From an uncultured Prevotellaceae bacterium (GTDB lineage Bacteria > Bacteroidota > Bacteroidia > Bacteroidales > Muribaculaceae), in assembly GCA_946410125.1 (NCBI GenBank), contig CAMJZF010000004.1:1-48070 (forward strand): a stretch of DNA of 48,070 bases. The letters run 5' to 3'. A program made the translations under genes and the position numbers. Positions 42,953-48,070 of this stretch are shown here, piece after piece; the stretch's first letter is position 1, and each line of letters starts with the position of its first letter. The notes beneath the pieces are model-generated. The model was given only the letters and a program-made list of their open reading frames with translations, was not told where the DNA came from and ran no database searches.

Positions 42953-44119
42953 ATGAAGATTAAGCACATAATATATTTTCTTGCATTGATTCTCACTTCG
43001 ATTGCTCATGCTGGAAATTTTGTGAGTGGGGGAGTGGTATATAGTTTTTCCTCTCGTAATGGCGAGGTGATGGTCGATGAAAATATTATTGGCGGGGTGA
43101 ATGCTTATAAAGGCGTATATATTCTTCCTGAAACCGTTAACTATGAGGGCGAGAATTTTACCGTCACATCAATTGCAGAAGGGGCTTTTGCCAACTCCAA
43201 AGCTACTGATGTTGTGATACCAAATTCGATAACCGAGATAGGTGATGAGGCTTTTCTTGGTTGTGACGAACTTGTCAGCGTCACGTTGCCTCTTTATATC
43301 ACTGAGATACCACGTGAATGTTTCTTAGGCACAGGGCTGGTGAGCGTTGCCATACCCGATGGAGTTAAACGCATTGGGTATGCGGCTTTTGAGTCATGCT
43401 CTTATCTGCATACGGTTATGTTGCCGTCTTCGTTGAAACTTATTGATGCCTACGCTTTTAGTGAATGCCATAATCTTTATGAAATTTATAGCGCTGCACT
43501 CATGCCACCCAAGGTTAGTGGCTGGGGAATATTTTCAGGAGTCAGTAATGTAGACCTGGTTGTTGCCGATGACGAAGCGATTGATGCATATAGTTCGGAC
43601 AAAACCTGGGGTGATGAAGATTTGTTCACGTTGTTTCCCAATGAGGATGTCTACCTGTCGCAGTTGCCTGTAGGCGATGCGTTCATGCAAGACTGGGAAC
43701 GTGTCCCCCTTGGACATTATCTTGCCTATAAAGTTCTTGACGAGAATGACGAACTTGTAGCTATCACTGCCGGAGACTACTGCTACTTGCCGGCAATGGA
43801 TCATGATGCGACTTATACAATCATCCCTACCACCATGATATGGGACAGCGATCCTTTCAATATTACAGTAGAGAAGACAATAGGCATCAGGCAACACATT
43901 GACGATGCTTTTCCTGCCGAGCCTGAACCTATCATAGTTGCTCGAAATGGCATACTTTATGTTTATGGCGACAATTACAACAAGTGGGTGAGTGTGTGGG
44001 ATATGAACGGGAGACTTTATTACCAGCGCATTTCCAGCGACGCTCAAGTTATAGACCTGCCACGCAATCGAGTATATATTGTCAAAGTTGGCAATTATGT
44101 AAAGAAAGTGTTCTTGTAA
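42953..44119 (+). CDS. BspA-type leucine-rich-repeat protein with C-terminal sorting-like domain
   Basis: A 388-residue exported protein. The ATG at 42953 puts the signal peptide MKIKHIIYFLALILTSIAHA at the start; an upstream ATG (42905) would add 16 non-signal residues. Residues 65-200 are BspA/LRR_5 repeats (IAEGAFANSKATDVVIPNSI, IGDEAFLGC, VKRIGYAAFESCSYLHTVMLPSSL, IDAYAFSECHNL), often surface-binding in gut Bacteroidetes. The last about 75 residues resemble a type 9 secretion or type A sorting domain (VSVWDMNGRLYYQRI, IDLPRNRVYIVKVGNYVKKVFL). Ligand unknown. It heads a co-directional run with small gaps (11-38 bp). Confidence 0.85.
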   Translation: MKIKHIIYFLALILTSIAHAGNFVSGGVVYSFSSRNGEVMVDENIIGGVNAYKGVYILPETVNYEGENFTVTSIAEGAFANSKATDVVIPNSITEIGDEAFLGCDELVSVTLPLYITEIPRECFLGTGLVSVAIPDGVKRIGYAAFESCSYLHTVMLPSSLKLIDAYAFSECHNLYEIYSAALMPPKVSGWGIFSGVSNVDLVVADDEAIDAYSSDKTWGDEDLFTLFPNEDVYLSQLPVGDAFMQDWERVPLGHYLAYKVLDENDELVAITAGDYCYLPAMDHDATYTIIPTTMIWDSDPFNITVEKTIGIRQHIDDAFPAEPEPIIVARNGILYVYGDNYNKWVSVWDMNGRLYYQRISSDAQVIDLPRNRVYIVKVGNYVKKVFL

Positions 44120-44130
44120 TTTATATTATA

Positions 44131-44574
44131 ATGGCTCCAAATAACGATGACGAGAAATATATGCGCATGGCGTTGGCTCAAGCACAGGAAGCTGCCAAGC
44201 GCGATGAAGTGCCCATTGGTGCCGTAGTGGTGTGTCGTGACAAAGTGATAGCCCGTGGGCATAATCTCACCGAAACTCTCACCGATGTTACTGCCCATGC
44301 CGAAATGCAAGCAATCACTTCGGCGGCATCTTTTTTAGGAGGTAAATATCTAACCGATTGCACTCTCTATGTTACGGTTGAACCATGCTTGATGTGTGCC
44401 GGAGCTCTTGGCTGGAGCCAGATTTCTCGCGTGGTATATGGTACAAGTGATGATAAGCGAGGTTATCACACTTATTGCAATGTTCCATTCCATAAGAAAA
44501 CCGAAGTTGTAGGTGGAATTCTTGCTGAAGAGTGTGCCAAGCTTGTAACCGATTTTTTCAAGAAAAAACGCTAA
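44131..44574 (+). CDS. tadA: tRNA-specific adenosine deaminase TadA
   Basis: The enzyme converting A34 of tRNA-Arg(ACG) to inosine. The start MAPNNDDEKYMRMALAQAQEAAKRDEVPIGAVVV at 44131 gives 147 residues; the frame is open further upstream within the LRR gene's 3' end, but that is not coding in this sense. The zinc site is complete: HAEMQAI (His and catalytic Glu) and EPCLMCAGAL (two Cys). The family alternatives, guanine or cytosine deaminase, are less likely given the N-terminal and C-terminal (YCNVPFHKKTEVVGGILAEECAKLVTDFFKKKR) patterns. Confidence 0.93.
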   Translation: MAPNNDDEKYMRMALAQAQEAAKRDEVPIGAVVVCRDKVIARGHNLTETLTDVTAHAEMQAITSAASFLGGKYLTDCTLYVTVEPCLMCAGALGWSQISRVVYGTSDDKRGYHTYCNVPFHKKTEVVGGILAEECAKLVTDFFKKKR

Positions 44575-44586
44575 AAACTTAATAAC

Positions 44587-45489
44587 ATGAAAAAGATTTT
44601 ATTTAAACTGCTATTAGTCTCATTGTTGGCATCATATTGTGTGTCGTTGCCTGCCAAAGATGTTGTTACCCAAGCTGTACCTGAAATTTATGACAAGGCT
44701 ATAGCCGATGCCGAGAAGCAACAGGGGATAGTTGACACCATTGATGTAATGAGTGCCAAGATGGGACGCGTGATTAAGAACACAATCGTGTTGCCAGCTC
44801 AGTATACTCAAAAAAAGAATCCTGTAAAGTTTTATCCTGTAGTGTATCTGCTTCATGGTGCAATGGGATGCTATCGCGATTGGCCAAAGAAAGCCGACTT
44901 GCGTTCACTGGCTTCGCAATATGGTGTAATCATCGTGTGCCCCGATGGTCAAGACAGCTGGTATTTCGACTCACCAATCGACCCCAATTTCCAGTTTGAG
45001 ACCTATGTGGTTCATGAGCTTCGCAACTATGTGGAGACTCATTACCGCACAATCAACCATCCCAAATATAGAGCAATTACCGGTTTGAGCATGGGAGGCC
45101 ATGGAGCGTTGTGGCTTGCTTGGCGACATCCCGATATTTATGGCTCTTGTGGAAGTATGGAAGGCGGAGTTGACATCTATAATTATCCTAACCGCTGGAA
45201 GGTAAATGAAAGGCTTGGTGATTTTGAAAGCAATAAAGAAGTGTGGCGTGAGCACTCCGTGATATATCTGGTTCCGTCACTTGAACCGGGGCAGAACATC
45301 GTCATAGATGCCGGGAAAGACGACATCTTCATTGATGCCAACAACGCCCTTCATGAAGCACTTGACAGGCATGGTATTCCCCATGACTATGTTATTAGGC
45401 CAGGCAAGCACTCCTGGACATTTTGGGTAAATGCTCTCGATTATCAAATGCTTTTCTTTCACAAAGCATTCACCTCGGGTGTAAAGTAA
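44587..45489 (+). CDS. Secreted alpha/beta-hydrolase esterase (esterase D/tributyrin-esterase-like)
   Basis: A 300-residue exported esterase. Signal peptide 1-23 (MKKILFKLLLVSLLASYCVSLPA). The hydrolase fold has PVVYLLHGAMGCYRDW (oxyanion strand), the nucleophile elbow TGLSMGGHGALWLAW (Ser in GLSMG), and late Asp/His candidates in IVIDAGKDDIFID and PGKHSWTFW. This layout fits the putative esterase family (PF00756), which includes tributyrin and feruloyl esterases; the true substrate, perhaps an acyl or feruloyl ester, is not readable. In a co-directional run between tadA and asparaginase. Confidence 0.9.
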   Translation: MKKILFKLLLVSLLASYCVSLPAKDVVTQAVPEIYDKAIADAEKQQGIVDTIDVMSAKMGRVIKNTIVLPAQYTQKKNPVKFYPVVYLLHGAMGCYRDWPKKADLRSLASQYGVIIVCPDGQDSWYFDSPIDPNFQFETYVVHELRNYVETHYRTINHPKYRAITGLSMGGHGALWLAWRHPDIYGSCGSMEGGVDIYNYPNRWKVNERLGDFESNKEVWREHSVIYLVPSLEPGQNIVIDAGKDDIFIDANNALHEALDRHGIPHDYVIRPGKHSWTFWVNALDYQMLFFHKAFTSGVK

Positions 45490-45527
45490 CAAAGTAGTTT
45501 ATAACTTTCTGATACAAAACAAAAATT

Positions 45528-46580
45528 ATGACAAGCAACAATTCCCGCCCTAAGATATTAATCATTTATACGGGAGGAACAATTGGCATGATTGAGAACC
45601 CCGAAACCAAAGTGTTGAAACCCTTTGATTTCACCCATCTCATTGATAACGTGCCAAAGATTAAAATGTTGAATTATGACATTGACAACATCCAGTTTGA
45701 CCCTCCCATCGACAGCAGCAACATGGGAATCAACCATTGGGGGCAGATTGCAAAAGCAATTGAGGCCAACTACGATTCCTATGATGGATTTGTCATTCTT
45801 CATGGAACTGACACAATGGCTTTTACCGCATCGGCATTAAGTTTCATGCTTGAGAATCTCAACAAACCAGTTATAATTACAGGATCTCAATTACCTATAG
45901 GAGAAGTGAGAACCGATGGTGAAGAAAATCTTATAACTGCAATGCAGGTTGCTGCCGCAAGAAACAGCCATGGTGAAGCAATGGTTCAAGAAGTCGCCAT
46001 TCTCTTTGAGAATCACTTGTTAAGAGGCAACAGGAGTTCTAAAGTCAGTGCCGACAACTTTAACGCTTTCATGAGCACTAATTACCCCGAATTGGCAAGA
46101 ATAGGATTAGACATTCATTTCCATGAAGAGGTTCTATATCGCACCGACCACAAACGTCCGTTGCTTGTGCATGAGAATATGGACCCTAATGTCATGTTTA
46201 TTGTACTTCACCCAGGCATGACGCGTTCAACACTTGAACACATGCTCAACACTCCAGGTATAAAGGGTGTAGTACTCAAGACCTATGGGGCAGGCAACAG
46301 TCCCAGTGACGAATGGTTCACGACCCCAATTCAAGAAGCAATACAACGTGGGCTGGTTATACTAAACGTAACACAATGCGTTAACGGCTCGGTTAACAGC
46401 AACCTATATGATACTGGCAACACTCTTGCCCGAGCCGGTGTGATAAGTGGCAACGATATTACCAGTGAAGCCGCTATAACAAAGATGATGTACCTTTTTG
46501 GTATGGGCAAGACCAATGTCCAAGTAAAGAAATACTTGCAGTACAGTATATGTGGCGAAATGACAGTAAAAAACAATTAA
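45528..46580 (+). CDS. ansA: Type I L-asparaginase
   Basis: Hydrolyses asparagine to aspartate and ammonia. The 350-residue sequence has no signal peptide, which fits the cytoplasmic type I enzyme. Catalytic Thr motifs are ILIIYTGGTIGMI (N-terminal) and FVILHGTDTMAFTASALSFM (residue about 90), with GSQLPIGEVRTDGEENL typical of type I. The chain ends with VQVKKYLQYSICGEMT. It is downstream of the esterase (38 bp gap) and just ahead of a small membrane protein gene. Confidence 0.96.
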   Translation: MTSNNSRPKILIIYTGGTIGMIENPETKVLKPFDFTHLIDNVPKIKMLNYDIDNIQFDPPIDSSNMGINHWGQIAKAIEANYDSYDGFVILHGTDTMAFTASALSFMLENLNKPVIITGSQLPIGEVRTDGEENLITAMQVAAARNSHGEAMVQEVAILFENHLLRGNRSSKVSADNFNAFMSTNYPELARIGLDIHFHEEVLYRTDHKRPLLVHENMDPNVMFIVLHPGMTRSTLEHMLNTPGIKGVVLKTYGAGNSPSDEWFTTPIQEAIQRGLVILNVTQCVNGSVNSNLYDTGNTLARAGVISGNDITSEAAITKMMYLFGMGKTNVQVKKYLQYSICGEMTVKNN

Positions 46581-46593
46581 TAAATGTAATATC

Positions 46594-46929
46594 ATGTTGG
46601 CAAGATTAATATTATCGGCAGTAGCCGTAGGCATTACAGCCTATTTCATGGACAGCGTTACCATCGAACCCTGGTGGGTGACGGTTATAGTAGCTGTTGT
46701 TCTTGGTGTAATCAATGCAGTTGTAAGACCCATAGTGAAACTACTTTCACTGCCAATCAACATATTGACATTGGGATTATTCTCATTTGTCATTAATGGC
46801 TTGATGGTGCTCCTGTGTGCATGGTTTATTGATGGCTTTAAGGTCGACGGCCTCGGTGCTGCAATATTGTTCAGTATCATTATGGCTGTAATCAACTGGG
46901 TGTTGAATTTGATGTTTGCTAATGATTGA
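46594..46929 (+). CDS. Small four-helix membrane protein (phage holin superfamily IV-like)
   Basis: A 111-residue protein with four hydrophobic helices (residues about 4-22, 28-46, 58-80 and 88-108), with GVINAVVRPIVKLLSLPINILTLGLFSFVINGLMV characteristic of the PF04020 family (phage holin family 4 by name, widespread in chromosomes). The presence in a housekeeping run, without any phage genes, argues against a prophage. Function unknown. It lies 13 bases after asparaginase. Confidence 0.82.
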   Translation: MLARLILSAVAVGITAYFMDSVTIEPWWVTVIVAVVLGVINAVVRPIVKLLSLPINILTLGLFSFVINGLMVLLCAWFIDGFKVDGLGAAILFSIIMAVINWVLNLMFAND

Positions 46930-46960
46930 TGTAGCAAACTCGTTGGCAACCCAATAAAGC

Positions 46961-47001
46961 AATGACCCGAGAGATTTACCTCTCAGGTCATTATTTTTTT
47001 T
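46961..47001 (+). terminator. Terminator after the LRR-to-holin run
   Basis: A 13-bp stem with one mismatch (46961-46973 with 46980-46992) followed by a run of eight or nine T. It ends the plus-strand run and faces the convergent tdk. Confidence 0.85.
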
Positions 47002-47020
47002 AAAAAGAAACGAGCCTTAG

Positions 47021-47650
47021 CTACTCACTTTTAAATTTCAGTGAATTGCGTTCGGCACTTTCAATACGCCTGTTGCGCCAACAACTGCGGCACAGTGCCA
47101 CATAGCGGTCATCGCCACCAATCTCCACTTGGTTGCCATCGGTGACAATATTGCCTTGAGAATCGATACGTGCGTTAATGCTTGTTTTGCGACCGCAAGC
47201 ACAGGTAGATTTTATTTCTTCAATAGAGTCGGCGATTTCAAATAGGCGTCTTGAACCGGAAAACAAATGCGACTGAAAGTCGGTCCTTAATCCATAGCAC
47301 ACTACATTAGTTCCATAATCATCTACAATTCTTGCAAGCTCGTCAATTTGCTCTTCAGTCAAGAATTGAGACTCGTCAATCAATATCCAGTCTTTAACAA
47401 CCAGGCTGCTTTCATAGAGATGAGTCACATATTCATAGATGTTCATTTCAGGATAGATCCACGTGCATTCACGCTCAATGCCAATGCGAGAGCGAATGAC
47501 GTTATCTTTTTCCCGATTATCGATGATGGGCTTCATACACAGGTATTTAAGACCGCGCTCCTCAAAGTTATAAGCCTGAGTCAGCAATAAGGCGGTCTTA
47601 GCCGACCCCATGGTTCCATATCTGAAATATAGTTTTCCGCGTCTGTTCAT
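47021..47650 (-). CDS. tdk: Thymidine kinase
   Basis: Phosphorylates thymidine in nucleotide salvage. In 209 residues: Walker A GTMGSAKTALLL, the Walker B-like WILIDESQFL, the lasso/specificity region YGLRTDFQSHLFSGSRRLFEIAD and a zinc ribbon of CACGRK...CRSCWR. These are the type II (bacterial/human-like) thymidine kinase features, and length is standard. A TATCTTTG box lies 8 bases before the start. Convergent with the membrane protein gene. Confidence 0.96.
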   Translation of the reverse strand: MNRRGKLYFRYGTMGSAKTALLLTQAYNFEERGLKYLCMKPIIDNREKDNVIRSRIGIERECTWIYPEMNIYEYVTHLYESSLVVKDWILIDESQFLTEEQIDELARIVDDYGTNVVCYGLRTDFQSHLFSGSRRLFEIADSIEEIKSTCACGRKTSINARIDSQGNIVTDGNQVEIGGDDRYVALCRSCWRNRRIESAERNSLKFKSE

Positions 47651-47658
47651 AGCAACGG

Positions 47659-47666
47659 CAAAGATA
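47659..47666 (-). promoter_or_regulatory. -7 box of tdk
   Basis: TATCTTTG on the minus strand (47666-47659), 8 bases before the ATG, so a very short leader is predicted. No well-spaced -33 TTTG. Confidence 0.5.
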
Positions 47667-47758
47667 CTTAATAAAATCCCAAAATGAACACAAAAATTAG
47701 GAAAGTTATTAACAAGTAATGGGAGATATTTATAAATCGCAAGTATTGCACTGATTGC

Positions 47759-47796
47759 AAAAAAAGAAAAGAGGTAAAAACTGTTGTTTCCACCTC
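47759..47796 (-). terminator. Second minus-strand terminator-like hairpin
   Basis: A gaggt (47771-47775)/acctc (47792-47796) stem with the long T-rich tract ttttcttttttt on the minus strand (complement of 47759-47770). It lies about 110 bases beyond a first terminator on the same strand. Confidence 0.55.
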
Positions 47797-47890
47797 AATT
47801 ATATGGTATAAGCAGAACCGGCAAAACTATCGATTGAAACGTCGACAGCATCGCTACACTATTGACTGTGTCTCTACTGAATGCGAATTT
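47797..47890. other. Short non-coding gap between two minus-strand terminators
   Basis: About 95 bases with no gene visible. On the minus strand a TAGTTTTG (47829-47822) fits the -7 consensus, but no -33 match was seen. It could hold the promoter of a small RNA ending at the 47759-47796 hairpin, or nothing. Confidence 0.3.
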
Positions 47891-47892
47891 TC

Positions 47893-47925
47893 AAAAAAAG
47901 AAGCGGTAGCAGCAAAATGGCTACC
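47893..47925 (-). terminator. Terminator of the zinc-ribbon gene
   Basis: A perfect 6-bp stem, ggtagc (47905-47910) with gctacc (47920-47925), followed on the minus strand by a run of seven T (complement of 47893-47899). It lies 25 bases past the stop of the zinc-ribbon gene. Confidence 0.7.
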
Positions 47926-47949
47926 ATGGCATCTTTTTCAAGCAATCAT

Positions 47950-48070
47950 TAAGAGTTCTTGGCTTCGCTTTCCGAAACACCGGCAATAGCAGGGTCGATG
48001 AGAATGCGTCCGCAGTACTCGCAAACGATGATTTTCTTTCTCATCTTAATTTCCATTTGTCGCTGAGCAG
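47950..48070 (-). CDS. C4-type zinc-ribbon protein, 3' end only
   Basis: The window edge cuts this gene; about 40 C-terminal residues are visible, reading AQRQMEIKMRKKIIVCEYCG, then RILIDP and the end GVSESEAKNS. The CEYCGRIL motif with a preceding QRQMEI fits the C-terminal zinc ribbon of the PF02591 (zf-RING_7) nucleic-acid-binding family, in which a long coiled coil precedes it. In related genomes it often neighbours a Nif3-like gene, which would be outside the window. A terminator follows. Confidence 0.8.

Noticed and set aside
43984-44130. TadA extended upstream into the LRR gene
   Set aside because: The frame is merely open there. The ATG at 44131 gives the usual deaminase N-terminus and avoids a 136-base overlap.
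46594-46929. Prophage indicated by a holin-family gene
   Set aside because: PF04020-type proteins are common chromosomal membrane proteins. No phage structural, lysis or integrase gene is nearby.

Overview
The window reads as chromosomal DNA of a gut-type Bacteroidales bacterium (Bacteroidota), probably Prevotella- or Muribaculaceae-like; I cannot fix the genus by reading. The support is: many Bacteroidota-type promoters (TTTG, about 19-20 bp, TAnnTTTG) and few clear Shine-Dalgarno sites; a Bacteroidetes-type RNA polymerase omega gene directly behind bamD; succinate/propionate metabolism (a two-subunit methylmalonyl-CoA mutase and a two-subunit 2-oxoacid:ferredoxin oxidoreductase); BspA-type leucine-rich repeats; an HU-CCDC81/SPOR protein; and secreted proteins ending in dockerin-like repeats. 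No rRNA, tRNA, CRISPR array or intact insertion sequence was seen.

Layout. 1-4.2 kb: the 3' part of glutamate dehydrogenase, an outer-membrane barrel protein, the bamD-rpoZ operon and a second barrel protein. 4.3-8.4 kb: the mutA-mutB methylmalonyl-CoA mutase operon. 8.47-10.0 kb: a decayed remnant of a mobile-element polyvalent protein followed by gene-poor, repeat-bearing DNA. 10.0-13.2 kb: a polyprenyl-phosphate glycosyltransferase overlapping a YfhO-family membrane protein. 13.2-18.7 kb: pgk, mutS2, a thioesterase and dprA. 18.8-24.1 kb: two tandem secreted dockerin-like paralogues, divergent from a membrane-bound AraC-type regulator, with phased repeats between the promoters. 24.2-27.1 kb: korB and korA. 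27.2-31.0 kb: an in-frame fusion of a CCA tRNA nucleotidyltransferase with an O6-alkylguanine-DNA alkyltransferase, preceded by nth, then pheS. 31.1-34.1 kb: a GH13 lipoprotein, a nitroreductase, a GNAT acetyltransferase and HU. 34.3-39.3 kb: a four-gene run of two rhomboid proteases, a membrane-anchored EEP-fold hydrolase and an M3 metallopeptidase. 39.4-42.9 kb: a YcxB-like protein, a His-rich lipoprotein, the HU-CCDC81/SPOR protein and a RecD/Pif1-like helicase. 42.9-47.0 kb: a co-directional run of a BspA-type LRR protein, tadA, an esterase, asparaginase and a small membrane protein. 47.0-48.1 kb: thymidine kinase and the 3' end of a C4 zinc-ribbon protein gene.

Most of the window is core housekeeping. 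The central metabolic genes fit together: GDH links 2-oxoglutarate to glutamate, the KorAB-type enzyme can convert 2-oxoglutarate to succinyl-CoA with reduced ferredoxin, and methylmalonyl-CoA mutase carries succinyl-CoA toward propionate.

The parts most worth a second look are the CCA-Ogt fusion, the dockerin/AraC locus with its 21-bp-phased repeats and 12-bp inverted repeat, the polyvalent-protein remnant, the GT2-YfhO pair, and two genes whose -7 boxes lie four bases before the start codon and so may be leaderless.
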